64,000 bases of DNA, from contig JAEUNL010000019.1 of assembly GCA_016791115.1 (NCBI GenBank), forward strand, positions 1 through 64,000. The letters are read 5' to 3'. Numbering within the stretch: the stretch's first letter is position 1; each line of letters begins with the position of its first letter. Under the pieces are notes generated by a model. It did not search any database, was not told the origin of the DNA, and saw only the letters and a program-made list of their open reading frames with translations. Positions 35,330 to 44,747 of the stretch are shown here, in pieces. Position numbers and translations under genes: made by a program. The stretch comes from Rhodocyclaceae bacterium (GTDB lineage Bacteria > Pseudomonadota > Gammaproteobacteria > Burkholderiales > Rhodocyclaceae).

Positions 35330-35654
35330 GGGCGCGCCGCAGGCACGAACGGCGAGCGGGCGGAACCCGCGGCGAGCGTAGCGGTCTATCCGGAGGTGCA
35401 ATCGATGCTCGGCCTTCGCGACCATGAACGCTCCCTCTCTTCGCTCGCAATTTTCGTCTGTCAGCCATCACACCGGATCGGCCGATCTGAGACGCCCTTG
35501 GCCGCCACGCCCGCGCCGTGGGCCACGTCCCAAGCCGCGCCCCGAGCAACCCTGATGATGACGGGGCCGTCTTAACGCCCCCGTCACGGACGTTTAACCT
35601 CTTCGCAACAGCGCGCTCCTAGAGTTCGGGCATCCGAACCCTTGGGAGCGTGCA
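35330..35654. other. Intergenic stretch before olsB
   Basis: About 325 bp with no convincing gene. It ends in a Shine-Dalgarno-like GGGAG 6 bp before the ATG at 35655. No strong -35/-10 pair was found. Confidence 0.4.
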
Positions 35655-36410
35655 ATGCTGGAAAAACTCGCGCGGGAACGCGCGTCGCGGGCACCCCGCC
35701 TCAACGTCCGCCTCGCCTGCTGCGACAGCGAAGTCCATGAGGCGCAGAAGCTGCGCTATCGCGTGTTCGCAGACGAACTCGGCGCCAGGATCGACACGCG
35801 CCATCCCGGCGTGGACAACGACATCTACGATGCATACTGCGATCACCTGATCGTGCGCGACGAGGACAATGCGCGCATCGTCGGCACCTATCGCATCCTC
35901 AACCCTGGCGCGGCACGGCGCGTCGGCGGGTATTACTCCGAGAACGAGTTCGACATCACGCGCCTGCAGTACCTGCGCGGCAACCTGGTCGAGGTGGGAC
36001 GCTCCTGCATCGACGCCGACTATCGCAGCGGCGCCGTGATCGGTTTGTTGTGGTCCGGCCTCGTCGAATACATGCTCAAGGGCCGTTACGAATACCTGAT
36101 GGGCTGCGCCAGCATCGGCATGGCGGACGGTGGCCACGCGGCGGCAACGATTTACCGCGATCTCGATGCCCATCAGGCGCCGCTCGAGTACCGCGCATCC
36201 CCGCGCCTGCCGTTACCCCTGGACAAACTCGACAACGGTGCCCCAGCCAACCTGCCGCCCCTGATCAAGGGCTATCTGCGCGCCGGCGCCTGGGTGTGCG
36301 GTGAGCCGGCCTGGGATCCGGACTTCAATACGGCCGACCTTCTGCTCCTGTTGCCAATGTCGCGCATCGAGGCCCGCTATGCCCGGCACTTCGTGGAGAA
36401 GCGCCTTTGA
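35655..36410 (+). CDS. olsB: OlsB-type N-acyltransferase (ornithine lipid synthesis)
   Basis: A 251-residue GNAT-like acyltransferase of the OlsB/hemolysin-related family. Characteristic segments are EVHEAQKLRYRVFADELGARID, the VGTYRIL strand, ITRLQYLRGNLVEVGRSCIDADYRSGAVIGLLWSGL, and the late LIKGYLRAGAWVCGEPAWDPDFNTADLLLLL. In ornithine-lipid synthesis this enzyme joins a 3-hydroxyacyl group from acyl-ACP to ornithine. The downstream overlapping gene is an OlsA-like acyltransferase, so the pair can make the complete lipid. Confidence 0.88.
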   Translation: MLEKLARERASRAPRLNVRLACCDSEVHEAQKLRYRVFADELGARIDTRHPGVDNDIYDAYCDHLIVRDEDNARIVGTYRILNPGAARRVGGYYSENEFDITRLQYLRGNLVEVGRSCIDADYRSGAVIGLLWSGLVEYMLKGRYEYLMGCASIGMADGGHAAATIYRDLDAHQAPLEYRASPRLPLPLDKLDNGAPANLPPLIKGYLRAGAWVCGEPAWDPDFNTADLLLLLPMSRIEARYARHFVEKRL

Positions 36411-37246
36411 CGTTCGCTGGCCTCTGCCGTCTCGCGCGCGTCGGCCTGCATCTGGCAAGCGGTATCGCCATCTCCGCCAGCGTGATGCGCGCCTGCAATG
36501 CGCAGAGGCGCGCGCGCATCCGCCAATGGTGGTCGGGCAGGCTGCTGCACGTTCTCGGGGTCGAGCTGCGCACGCATGGCGCGGCGCCCGGCGGGCCGTG
36601 CCTCGTCGTGGCGAACCACATCTCGTGGCTCGATGTGTTCGCGCTTTCGGCATGGCGTCCGATGCGCTTCGTGTGCAAGTCGGACGTCCGGCAATGGCCG
36701 TTCATCGGCTGGCTGGTCTGGCGCAACGAGGCGATCTTCGTCGAGCGCGGCGCCCGGACCGCAATCGCGCAAACGAATCGGGCAATCGTCGCCGCACTGC
36801 AGGCCGGCAATAGCGTCGCGGTGTTCCCGGAGGGCACGTCGACTGATGGTACACGCGTGCTGCCTTTTCATGCGGCGACGTTCCAGAACGCGATCGACTT
36901 GCGCTGCGAGATCAGGCCTCTGGCGCTGCGTTATCTGGACGCGCATGGCGCCCGCAGCACTGCAGCGGCCTACTGCAATGACATCAGCTTCATGGCATCC
37001 CTGCGCACGATAGCGAATGGCGAGCGGCTCGCCGTCGAAATCGTCGCCCTCGAACCGCAGCAATCGGATGGCCTGCATCGCCGCGAACTGGCAACGCGCA
37101 CGCACGCCGCGATCACCACCCGTCTGGAGCGAGGCTCTGCGGACACTGCAACTGAAAGATCTTCCTGTCTTCGAGCCGCACCGCCGTCAGGCAGCCGCCC
37201 CATAGACAACCCGAATCGAGCGCCAGCAATTTTTCTTCGCGCCTGA
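36407..37246 (+). CDS. olsA: OlsA/PlsC-type 1-acyl-sn-glycerol-3-phosphate acyltransferase
   Basis: A 279-residue acyltransferase with the catalytic HxxxxD in ANHISWLDVFAL (about residues 66-77), and the acceptor-binding VFPEGTSTDG about 75 residues later. It starts with TTG overlapping the olsB stop by 4 bp (TTGA), a coupled pair that would O-acylate lyso-ornithine lipid. Its last 45 codons run 134 bp into the antisense strand of apaH. That tail is not family-like, so the gene is slightly long, perhaps from loss of an earlier stop. Confidence 0.82.
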   Translation: MTFAGLCRLARVGLHLASGIAISASVMRACNAQRRARIRQWWSGRLLHVLGVELRTHGAAPGGPCLVVANHISWLDVFALSAWRPMRFVCKSDVRQWPFIGWLVWRNEAIFVERGARTAIAQTNRAIVAALQAGNSVAVFPEGTSTDGTRVLPFHAATFQNAIDLRCEIRPLALRYLDAHGARSTAAAYCNDISFMASLRTIANGERLAVEIVALEPQQSDGLHRRELATRTHAAITTRLERGSADTATERSSCLRAAPPSGSRPIDNPNRAPAIFLRA

Positions 37247-37937
37247 ATCCGAGCGCCGACCAGTGGCCGCACACCACGGTGTGCGTGCGGCTGGCCCGCC
37301 CGGGCACCGCGAACCAGGGCAGATAGCCCTCCGGCGCCGATTCGAGCGGGCCCTTGGCGCGGAATTCCATGACACCGTAGCGGGTACAGAAACGCATGCG
37401 CGTCATCGCGTTCACGACGATGCGCAGGCGGTCCCAGCCACGCAGGTGTTCGCTCCACTGCGCCGGCTCGGAACCCCACATGTGGGATAGGAAATCGCGA
37501 TACTCGGGCGCACGCAGCGCCTGTTCGACCTCGCCGCCGAGTTCCAGCGCCTGCAGGATCGACCACTGGGGCAGCAGGCCGGCATGCACCATCGCGTAGT
37601 CGTCCTCGACATGGAACATGGACCGCGAGCGCAGCCACACGAGCAGTTCCTCACGATCGGGGGCAGCGAGTACTGCGTCAAGCGTGTCTTCCTTCGAGGG
37701 CCGGCCGTGACCTTCGGCAACCATCGCCAGATGCAGGTCGTGGTTACCAAGCACCGTGATTGCACGCTCGCCCAGATCTCGCACGAAGCGCATCACCTCG
37801 AGCGACGAATCACCACGATTGACGAGGTCGCCGACCAGCCAGAGACTATCTCGGGACGCCGAGAACCCGATCTCGCCGAGCAGGCGCTGAAGGGCAGCGT
37901 AGCATCCCTGGATGTCGCCGATCGCGTATGTCGCCAT
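37113..37937 (-). CDS. apaH: Bis(5'-nucleosyl)-tetraphosphatase, symmetrical (ApaH)
   Basis: A 274-residue metallophosphatase that splits Ap4A into two ADP. Metal-binding motifs run in order: AIGDIQGC (with a Gln where many phosphatases have His), LVGDLVNRGDSS, VLGNHDLHL, then MVHAGLLPQW and VVCGHWSALG. Length is normal, including the C-terminal IFQLQCPQ. Its 3' end overlaps the convergent olsA-like gene by 134 bp. Confidence 0.95.
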   Translation of the reverse strand: MATYAIGDIQGCYAALQRLLGEIGFSASRDSLWLVGDLVNRGDSSLEVMRFVRDLGERAITVLGNHDLHLAMVAEGHGRPSKEDTLDAVLAAPDREELLVWLRSRSMFHVEDDYAMVHAGLLPQWSILQALELGGEVEQALRAPEYRDFLSHMWGSEPAQWSEHLRGWDRLRIVVNAMTRMRFCTRYGVMEFRAKGPLESAPEGYLPWFAVPGRASRTHTVVCGHWSALGFRREEKLLALDSGCLWGGCLTAVRLEDRKIFQLQCPQSLAPDGW

Positions 37938-37949
37938 GAGGACCGGAAC

Positions 37950-39842
37950 TCAGTGTGCCGCCGCGACTCCGCTCTCGGTCGACGATGCCGACGCGACGGC
38001 ACGCAACTCAGTGCGCTGCGTCGGCTGGTACTCGGGAATCCAGCGGCGCAGGTCGCGCCGCACCTCGGCATCCGGCACCACGCGCGGCTGGCGCAACCAG
38101 ACCAGCACTTCGTCGAGCCAGCCTGCCTCGACCTCGCGCGCCTTGGCGATGCGCAGCTTCGGATGGCGCGTCGGCAGGGTTTCCTCGTCGTCGGCGAGCA
38201 ACTCCTCGAACAGCTTCTCGCCGGGACGCAGCCCCGTGTATTCGATGCGGATCTCCTTCTCCGATGCGCCGGAAAGCCGGATCATGTCGCGCGCCAGATC
38301 GGCGATCTTCACCGCTTCGCCCATGTCCATGACGAAGATCTCGCCGCCCTGGCCCATGCAGGCTGCCTGCAGCACCAGCCGCGAAGCTTCGGGAATCGAC
38401 ATGAAGTAGCGCGTGATCTCCGGGTGGGTGACCGTCACCGGACCGCCGCGCTCGATCTGTTCCTGGAACTTGGGAATCACGCTGCCGGCGCTGCCCAGCA
38501 CGTTGCCGAAGCGCACCATCTCGAATCGGGTCGAACCCGACGCGCGCATCATTGCCTGGCAGATCATTTCAGCGAGGCGCTTGGTGGCACCCATCACGTT
38601 GGTCGGGTTGACCGCCTTGTCGGTCGACACCAGCACGAATTCCTCGGCACCATGCGCCACCGCGGCGCGAGCAACGGTAAAGGTGCCGAGCACGTTGTTG
38701 CGCACCGCCTCCCACGCATTCAGATCTTCCATCAATGGCACGTGCTTGTACGCGGCGGCATGGAACACGACCGTCGGCGCATACTGGCGCATGACCTGAT
38801 CGACTCGCACCGGATCCTTGATGTCGCCGGCGACGCTGATGACCTGCACTTCGGGGAAGCTGACCGTAAACTCCTCCTGCAGCTTGTAGAGGAAGTATTC
38901 GTTCTGTTCGTAGGCGACGAGCAGTGCGGGACGAAACTGCGCGATCTGACGACAAAGTTCCGCGCCGATCGATCCGCCGGCACCCGTCACCATGACGGCC
39001 TTGCCGCTCAGGGCATTGCTCAGCAGCGAGTTGTCGATCCACACCGGCTCGCGGCCGAGCAGGTCGTCGACTTCCACGTTGCGGAACTTCGCCACCGTCA
39101 CCTTGCCGCTCAGCAAGTCGTCGAGCGGCGGCACGATGAGCGTGCGCACCCCGGCGCGCGCGCACATGGTGGCGGCACGCCGACGCGCCGTGTGGTTTGC
39201 GCCCGGCATCGCGATGATTGCGTGCTGAACGCGCAACTCGCGGGCCCAGTGCTCGAGCTCGTCGAGCCCGCCGAGCACCTGCTGACCAGCAAGGCTGCGC
39301 TTCTGCTTCTTGTGGTTGTCGTCGAGCAGCCCCACCACACGCCATTCCGGCGAGCGCGACAGTTCGCGCAGCAGGGACACGGCGGCCTCACCCGCCCCCA
39401 GCACCAATACCGGTCGGCCCAGCACCTGCAACGCGCCGTAGAGTCGATGTTCCTTCCAGGCCCGATAAAGAACACGCGCGCCGCCCATCAGGAACAGGAC
39501 GAGCAGCGGCTGCAGCATCACCGCCGAGCGGGGAACCGACGGCGCCGGCTTGAAGAGCAGGAGCACCAGCCCCACGAGCAGAGCCGACACGGCCACCGCC
39601 TTCACGATGCGGAACAGGTCCGGCAGGCTGGCGAAGCGCCATATGCCCTCGTAGAGCCCGAACACCCGGAACACTACCGCCTGAAGAGGCATCGCCCAAG
39701 CGATCAGGATCAGCAAGCCGCCGAGGTACTCCGGCGGAATGGCGAGATTGAAACGCAACAGGTAGGCGCCGCACCAGGCGAGCGCGATGGCCGCGAGGTC
39801 GTAGAGGATGACGAGCAGCGAGCGAAGTCGAGCTTTCTGCAT
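37950..39842 (-). CDS. Membrane-bound nucleoside-diphosphate sugar dehydratase/epimerase (CapD/WbpM family)
   Basis: A 630-residue protein. Four membrane helices in the first 130 residues are followed by a CoA-binding-like Rossmann domain (VLVLGAGEAAVSLLREL) and then the SDR catalytic domain with VMVTGAGGSIGAELC. VSTDKAVNPTNVMGATKR shows the variant Met-x3-Lys catalytic motif of the WbpM/PglF class. Such enzymes convert UDP-GlcNAc to the 4-keto-6-deoxy sugar for O-antigen or glycan synthesis. The start at MQKARLRSL overlaps the upstream stop by one base; the much longer frame to 40163 is antisense or out-of-frame extension. Confidence 0.92.
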   Translation of the reverse strand: MQKARLRSLLVILYDLAAIALAWCGAYLLRFNLAIPPEYLGGLLILIAWAMPLQAVVFRVFGLYEGIWRFASLPDLFRIVKAVAVSALLVGLVLLLFKPAPSVPRSAVMLQPLLVLFLMGGARVLYRAWKEHRLYGALQVLGRPVLVLGAGEAAVSLLRELSRSPEWRVVGLLDDNHKKQKRSLAGQQVLGGLDELEHWARELRVQHAIIAMPGANHTARRRAATMCARAGVRTLIVPPLDDLLSGKVTVAKFRNVEVDDLLGREPVWIDNSLLSNALSGKAVMVTGAGGSIGAELCRQIAQFRPALLVAYEQNEYFLYKLQEEFTVSFPEVQVISVAGDIKDPVRVDQVMRQYAPTVVFHAAAYKHVPLMEDLNAWEAVRNNVLGTFTVARAAVAHGAEEFVLVSTDKAVNPTNVMGATKRLAEMICQAMMRASGSTRFEMVRFGNVLGSAGSVIPKFQEQIERGGPVTVTHPEITRYFMSIPEASRLVLQAACMGQGGEIFVMDMGEAVKIADLARDMIRLSGASEKEIRIEYTGLRPGEKLFEELLADDEETLPTRHPKLRIAKAREVEAGWLDEVLVWLRQPRVVPDAEVRRDLRRWIPEYQPTQRTELRAVASASSTESGVAAAH

Positions 39843-40828
39843 TACGGACAGGGCCTCCGTTCGGTACGGCAGCGCAGATCGACGGCCACGGCGAGCGCGG
39901 CGTAGCCAATCGCAAACACGGTGAGCACCGGCACCACCGCACTGGGTACCGAAGTCCGCAGCATGCAGGCAGCAATCGCGCAAAGCGCCATCAGCGCATA
40001 CGCTGCCAGCGCGGTCTTCCTGTGGCCGAATCCGCTCATGATGATCCGTTGATAATAGTGCTCGCGATGCGCCTGCCAGACGCGCTTGCCGCGCATCGCG
40101 CGACGCAGCAGCGTAACCGTCGCATCGCAGATGAAGGGCGAGAACACCAGCACGGGAAACCACCCCGGCCAGAGATTCCGCTGCAAACCCTCGAGACCGA
40201 CGGCCCCGGCGAGGAATCCCAGCGGAATCGAACCCACGTCACCCATGAAGATGCGCGCCGGAGAAAAGTTGAACACCAGGAATCCGAGCGCACCGGCGGC
40301 GAGGCAGGCTGAAACCAGACCAAGCGCGCCGTCGCCGGCCTGAAAAGCCGCGACCGAGTATGCCCCGAATCCGAAAACCGTCATGCCGCCAGCAAGGCCG
40401 TCGGCACCATCCATGAAATTGTACAGGTTTGTCATCCATGCGAGCGCAACCACAAGCAGGATCGCCCCGCCGCCCCAGCCGAAGAGCGCCGCATCCGACG
40501 ATGCCACCACGAATGTCGCCGCAGCCGCCACCTGGGCCGCCAGTCGCACGGACACGGGAAGGCCCAGACCGTCGTCGAACGCCGACAGTACGGCAAGTGC
40601 CGCTGCGCACGCCGCGATGAGCCACGGACCCCCGGCGGCGACGAAGCCGATCGCACCCGCGGCGATAATGCCGAACCCGCCGGAGCGCGGCACCGGATGC
40701 GTATGCAGGGAACGCTCGTTCGGCGAATCGAGCCGGCCGTGAAGCCCCGAATGGAGCAGCGCCTTGAGCAGCACGACGCTGGCCAGCAGGGCCGCCAGGA
40801 CGATCATGCCTTCAGCCAGATTGCCCAT
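39842..40828 (-). CDS. WecA/WbpL-type polyprenyl-phosphate glycosyl-1-phosphate transferase
   Basis: A 328-residue polytopic membrane enzyme of the MraY/WecA family that starts polymer synthesis by moving a sugar-1-phosphate onto undecaprenyl phosphate. Family motifs are PVPRSGGFGII, DDGLGLPVSVRL, WMTNLYNFMDGADGLAGG and the loop SPARIFMGDVGSIPLGF. HREHYYQR near the C-terminus corresponds to the His-rich substrate loop. Start at MGNLAEGM, overlapping the epimerase stop by 17 bp. It works with the preceding epimerase, as in the WbpV-WbpL pair. Confidence 0.9.
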   Translation of the reverse strand: MGNLAEGMIVLAALLASVVLLKALLHSGLHGRLDSPNERSLHTHPVPRSGGFGIIAAGAIGFVAAGGPWLIAACAAALAVLSAFDDGLGLPVSVRLAAQVAAAATFVVASSDAALFGWGGGAILLVVALAWMTNLYNFMDGADGLAGGMTVFGFGAYSVAAFQAGDGALGLVSACLAAGALGFLVFNFSPARIFMGDVGSIPLGFLAGAVGLEGLQRNLWPGWFPVLVFSPFICDATVTLLRRAMRGKRVWQAHREHYYQRIIMSGFGHRKTALAAYALMALCAIAACMLRTSVPSAVVPVLTVFAIGYAALAVAVDLRCRTERRPCP

Positions 40829-41708
40829 CGCGGCCATCGAAGCGCGGCTGGAAACGACGTGGCGCGAAACCGAAATCGCGCTCGGCATCGGAACAATCGA
40901 AGACCAGGTCGTGGTTCATGCGCCGCGCCATCTCGGGATTGAAATCACGATAGCGCGGCAGGCGCGCGATGCACCACATCGCGAGACGGAACAACGGCAG
41001 GGGCACCCGGACGAAGCGCGGTGTGCGCCCGAGTGCGATGAAGATGCGCCGGACCATTTCCCGGTAATCGAGGGTTTCGCCACCGGCGAGATTGTAAGCC
41101 CTGCCTATCGTCGCCGGTTGGTCCAGCGCACGCAGGCAGGCCTCGGCAAGATCCGCCGCATGGACCGGCTGCCGCAGCCCGCGCGCCGGACCGAACAGGG
41201 GAAAGCAGCGCAAGCGGCGGATCAGCGCGGCGATCAGCGTCACGTTGCGGTCCATGCCGGCGCCATAAACCAGCGTGGGCCGCAACACCGTCCAGGCGAT
41301 GCCATGTGCGGCGCACAGCCGGGCGACGCTCGATTCGGCATCCGCGACCCGTTCGGCCAGCGCCCTCTCCCGCGCATCGTCGGACGCCGATTTCGAGTAC
41401 AGGCTGGTGGTGCCGAACGCGACCAATCGCCTGCCCCCGCACGCCGCGAACGCCGGTATCAGTGGCGGCAGCAAGGCGAGCGGCGCGATGTGGATCAGCG
41501 TATCGGCGCCGGCCGGCAGACCGCCATCGCGTGAAACATCCGCCTGGCGCCATTGAGCGCAGTCCTGCAGATGGTCGAAGTGCGGCGTCGCCCGCACGCG
41601 ATCGAGGCTGCGCGTCAGCGCGATCACCCGATCGCCGCGGCGCGCCAGCATCGGCAGCAGGTACACGCCGATCTGGCTTGCGGCGCCGGTGACCAGAACA
41701 ACCGAAAT
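40812..41708 (-). CDS. NAD-dependent sugar epimerase/reductase (WbpV-like), probable ATT start
   Basis: An extended SDR of about 298 residues. The N-terminal Rossmann motif ISVVLVTGAASQIGVYL can only be included if translation begins at ATT (41708). There is no in-frame ATG, GTG or TTG between the upstream in-frame stop (41775) and the GTG at 41666, which lies after the glycine loop and would remove the cofactor site. A good Shine-Dalgarno GAGGAG sits 7 nt before the ATT. Catalytic Ser/Tyr lie around FGTTSLYSKS with the usual spacing altered. It is coupled with the WecA-like gene, so it probably makes a 4-reduced or epimerised UDP-HexNAc used in O-antigen initiation. Confidence 0.82.
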   Translation of the reverse strand: MSVVLVTGAASQIGVYLLPMLARRGDRVIALTRSLDRVRATPHFDHLQDCAQWRQADVSRDGGLPAGADTLIHIAPLALLPPLIPAFAACGGRRLVAFGTTSLYSKSASDDARERALAERVADAESSVARLCAAHGIAWTVLRPTLVYGAGMDRNVTLIAALIRRLRCFPLFGPARGLRQPVHAADLAEACLRALDQPATIGRAYNLAGGETLDYREMVRRIFIALGRTPRFVRVPLPLFRLAMWCIARLPRYRDFNPEMARRMNHDLVFDCSDAERDFGFAPRRFQPRFDGRDGQSG

Positions 41709-41779
41709 GGCTCGACTCCTCGAAGGCGGAACATCGGGCAGGTGATCAATATCCGCGCCGGTTGGGCGCGACGCTCAGA

Positions 41780-42790
41780 TCAACTGACCTCGTAATAGTC
41801 GCGGTACCAGGCGACGAAGCGGGAGATTCCGTCCTGCACGCTCGTTGCAGGCGCAAATCCGGTCGCTGCCGCGAGCTCGGCCGTGTCGGCGCTGGTGGCG
41901 GGCACGTCGCCGTCCTGCATGGGAAGCATGTTCTTCTGCGCCTTGCGCCCCAGCGCTGCCTCGAGTGTCTCGATGTACGTCATCAAATCGACCGGATTGC
42001 TGTTGCCGATGTTGAACACGCGATACGGCGCCGAGCTGCGCGCCGGATCGGGTGCGTTGGCGTCGAAGTTCGGATCGGCCTCCGCGGGACGATCCAGCAC
42101 GCGCACCACGCCCTCGACGATGTCGTCGATGTAGGTGAAGTCGCGCTTCATGCGGCCGTGGTTGAACACGTCGATCGGCCGCCCTGCAAGGATCGCGCTG
42201 GCGAACAGGAACAGCGCCATGTCCGGCCGGCCCCAGGGTCCATACACCGTGAAGAAGCGCAGTCCGGTGGTGGGTAGCCCGAACAGGTGGCTGTAGGTAT
42301 GCGCCATCAGCTCGTTCGCCTTCTTGGTGGCGGCGTAGAGGCTGATCGGATGATCGATGCTGTCGTGCTCGGAAAACGGCATGCGCGTGTTGCCGCCGTA
42401 GACGCTCGAACTCGAGGCGTAAACCAGGTGTTTGACGCTGCCGTGCCGGCATCCCTCGAGGATGTTGGTGAACCCGACGAGGTTCGAATCGACATAGGCA
42501 TGCGGATTCTGGAGCGAATAACGCACGCCGGCCTGCGCCGCGAGATGCACCACGCGGTCGAAGGATTCGTCGGCGAACAGGCGCGGCATCAGCTCGCGGT
42601 CGGCGACATCGCCCTTCACGAAGCGGAAGCCGGCGCGCGGCGCCAGGCGGGCGAGGCGCGCCTCCTTCAGGCGCACGTCGTAGTAGTCGTTCAGGTTGTC
42701 GAGCCCGACCACCTGGTCGCCGCGCGCCAGCAGGGACTGCGCGACGTGCATGCCGATGAAGCCGGCGGCCCCCGTGACCAGAACCTTCAC
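41780..42790 (-). CDS. NAD-dependent epimerase, UDP-glucuronate 4-epimerase type
   Basis: A 336-residue extended SDR. The cofactor motif is [19 protein letters not shown], with [34 protein letters not shown], the catalytic Ser and YxxxK in SSSSVYGG and [11 protein letters not shown], and [17 protein letters not shown] typical of UDP-glucuronate 4-epimerases. It would supply UDP-galacturonate to the polysaccharide. The GTG start overlaps the GT2 stop by 4 bp, so the two are coupled. Confidence 0.92.
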   Translation of the reverse strand: MKVLVTGAAGFIGMHVAQSLLARGDQVVGLDNLNDYYDVRLKEARLARLAPRAGFRFVKGDVADRELMPRLFADESFDRVVHLAAQAGVRYSLQNPHAYVDSNLVGFTNILEGCRHGSVKHLVYASSSSVYGGNTRMPFSEHDSIDHPISLYAATKKANELMAHTYSHLFGLPTTGLRFFTVYGPWGRPDMALFLFASAILAGRPIDVFNHGRMKRDFTYIDDIVEGVVRVLDRPAEADPNFDANAPDPARSSAPYRVFNIGNSNPVDLMTYIETLEAALGRKAQKNMLPMQDGDVPATSADTAELAAATGFAPATSVQDGISRFVAWYRDYYEVS

Positions 42791-43554
42791 GACCGCTCCT
42801 GACGTCTTGAAATTTCGAGCATTTTTGCATACTTGGAGAAGCTGCTGAAACACCCGACGCCGATATGCACCAGCCCCGGCACGCCGTCCAGAAAGCCGGA
42901 GCGGAAGAAGTAGAACTTGACGAAGCGGAACAGCGGCGACAACACAAGTTGCGAGCGCGACACCGCGACGCCCTGCCGCGCGAGTTCCTGGGCAGAAAGC
43001 GTGGTGCGGCGGTTCTGCTTGGCGATGTAGTCCTCGAGCGATTCGCCGGCCTCGCGCAGCAGGTCGCCATCGAGACGGCCGACCGTGCCGAGCGTGATCA
43101 CCTTCTCGTGCACCACGTCGTCGGACCAGCGCGCATGGTTCTTCTGGAACAGGCGCAGGCACAGGTCGGGATAGCCCTCGCCGTGGCGCAGATAGCGGCC
43201 GAGAAAGCGCGTGCGCCGCGCGAACTCGTAGGCATGCTGCGCCGGGGCCGCAAGCGCCGCCTCGATGGACTTGCGCAGCTCCGGCGACAGGCGCTCGTCG
43301 GTATCGAGGCACAGCACCCACTCGTGCGTCGCCTGTTCGACGGCAAACTGCTTCTGCCGGCCGGTGCCGAGCCAGTCCTGATGGACCACGCGCGCGCCGC
43401 GCTCGCGCGCCAGATCGAGCGTGCCGTCCGCACTGCCCGAATCGACGACCACGATCTCGTCGGCCCAGGCCACGCTGTCGAGGCAGGCGCCGAGCGTCCC
43501 CACGCAATCGCGCGTGATCAATACGACGGACAGCGGTGCGGGCGAACCAGGCAT
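42787..43554 (-). CDS. GT2-family LPS-core-type glycosyltransferase (WaaE/KdtX-like)
   Basis: A 255-residue GT-A glycosyltransferase. The N-terminal SVVLITRDC, then [13 protein letters not shown] and the metal-binding DTDER motif, with HEKVI about 150 residues in. The small size and the [11 protein letters not shown] and SKYAKMLEI segments match beta-1,4-glucosyltransferases of the WaaE/KdtX class that extend the heptose inner core. It runs divergently from waaC, consistent with a core role. Confidence 0.85.
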   Translation of the reverse strand: MPGSPAPLSVVLITRDCVGTLGACLDSVAWADEIVVVDSGSADGTLDLARERGARVVHQDWLGTGRQKQFAVEQATHEWVLCLDTDERLSPELRKSIEAALAAPAQHAYEFARRTRFLGRYLRHGEGYPDLCLRLFQKNHARWSDDVVHEKVITLGTVGRLDGDLLREAGESLEDYIAKQNRRTTLSAQELARQGVAVSRSQLVLSPLFRFVKFYFFRSGFLDGVPGLVHIGVGCFSSFSKYAKMLEISRRQERS

Positions 43555-43577
43555 GGGAAGGATTTTCTGACCGGGGA

Positions 43578-43583
43578 TATAAT
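43578..43583 (+). promoter_or_regulatory. Candidate -10 box upstream of waaC
   Basis: A perfect TATAAT in the divergent region between the GT2 gene and waaC, about 140 bp before the waaC ATG. The -35 region is poor. Confidence 0.35.
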
Positions 43584-43724
43584 TCGCGGCGAATGTCCAG
43601 CACGGAATCCGTCGCGGAAAATTCGCGCCATTCTACCGCGGCCTGCGCGGCATCCCCATAACAACACGCGCGAACGGCGCCCTGCGCCGGCCCGCCCAGA
43701 CCAGGACCGACCGCCGCACCCGCG

Positions 43725-44744
43725 ATGTCTTCGCCCAAATCCGCTCCTGCCGTACCGGTCGCGCTCGACCCGGCGCCGCAATCCGCGCTGCTGGTGAAAA
43801 CCTCCTCGCTCGGCGACGTGATCCACAACCTGCCGGTCGCCACCGACCTGCGCCGGCAGTTTCCCGGTCTGGCGATCGACTGGGTGGTGGAAGAATCCTT
43901 CGCCGCCATCCCGCGCCTGCACCCGGCGGTGCGCCATGTCATTCCGGTGGCATTGCGCCGCTGGCGCAGGCAGTTGTTCGCCGCTGCCACGCGAAGCGAG
44001 TGGCGCGAATTCCGCCGCACGCTCGACGCGCGCCACTACGACGTCGTGCTCGACACGCAGGGACTGATCAAGAGCGGCCTGATCGCCTGGCTGGCACGCG
44101 GCAAGCGCTGCGGCTACGCTGCCGAGGCTGCGCGCGAACCGCTGGCCGCGCGCTTCTACAACCGCACGTTCGCGATTCCGCGCAACCTGCATGCGGTCGA
44201 ACGCAACCGCTGGCTCGCTGCAGCCGCCTTCGACTACCCGCCGCCGGATGCGGCGACGGCACCGCTCGACTACGGCATCGCCGCACAACCGCTGCACGCG
44301 ACCTGGCTGCCCGCCGCGCCCTACGCGGTGCTGCTCACCGCCACCAGCCGCGACGACAAGCTGTGGGCCGAGGCCGAATGGCGCGTGCTGGCCGATGCGC
44401 TCGCGCGGCGCGGCATTGCCGCCGTGCTGCCCGCCGGCAGCGCGCCGGAACGCGAACGCGCAGCGCGCCTCGCCGGCGCAATGGCACGCGGCGTCGCGGC
44501 GCCGCCGCTCGACATCCCGACGCTCGCCGCACTCATCGCCGGCGCGGCGATCGTTGTCGGCGTCGACACCGGGCTCACCCATCTTGCAGCCGCACTGGGC
44601 CGCCCGGTGGTGGCGATCTTCGCCGCGTCGGAACCCGGCCTCACCGGCGTGCTGGCGGCCACGCCGGCCGTCAACCTCGGCGGCATGGGCCGCCCGCCGG
44701 GCGCCGCAGACGTGATCGCCGCCGCCGACGCGATGCTCGGCTGA
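43725..44744 (+). CDS. waaC: LPS heptosyltransferase I
   Basis: A 339-residue GT9 enzyme that adds the first heptose to Kdo. Diagnostic motifs are [32 protein letters not shown], the ADP-heptose site [11 protein letters not shown] and the C-terminal [18 protein letters not shown]. About 20 extra N-terminal residues precede the usual start, without a better start codon inside. It precedes waaA by 3 bp and is its operon partner. Confidence 0.95.
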   Translation: MSSPKSAPAVPVALDPAPQSALLVKTSSLGDVIHNLPVATDLRRQFPGLAIDWVVEESFAAIPRLHPAVRHVIPVALRRWRRQLFAAATRSEWREFRRTLDARHYDVVLDTQGLIKSGLIAWLARGKRCGYAAEAAREPLAARFYNRTFAIPRNLHAVERNRWLAAAAFDYPPPDAATAPLDYGIAAQPLHATWLPAAPYAVLLTATSRDDKLWAEAEWRVLADALARRGIAAVLPAGSAPERERAARLAGAMARGVAAPPLDIPTLAALIAGAAIVVGVDTGLTHLAAALGRPVVAIFAASEPGLTGVLAATPAVNLGGMGRPPGAADVIAAADAMLG

Positions 44745-44747
44745 AGC

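Noticed and set aside
40829-40888. Upstream extension of the WecA-like gene to 40888
   Set aside because: The extra 20 residues overlap the epimerase end and are not part of the family N-terminus.
41666-41668. GTG at 41666 as start of the epimerase
   Set aside because: It would remove the first beta-strand and glycine loop of the Rossmann fold and has no Shine-Dalgarno; the ATT at 41708 has both a ribosome site and the full motif.
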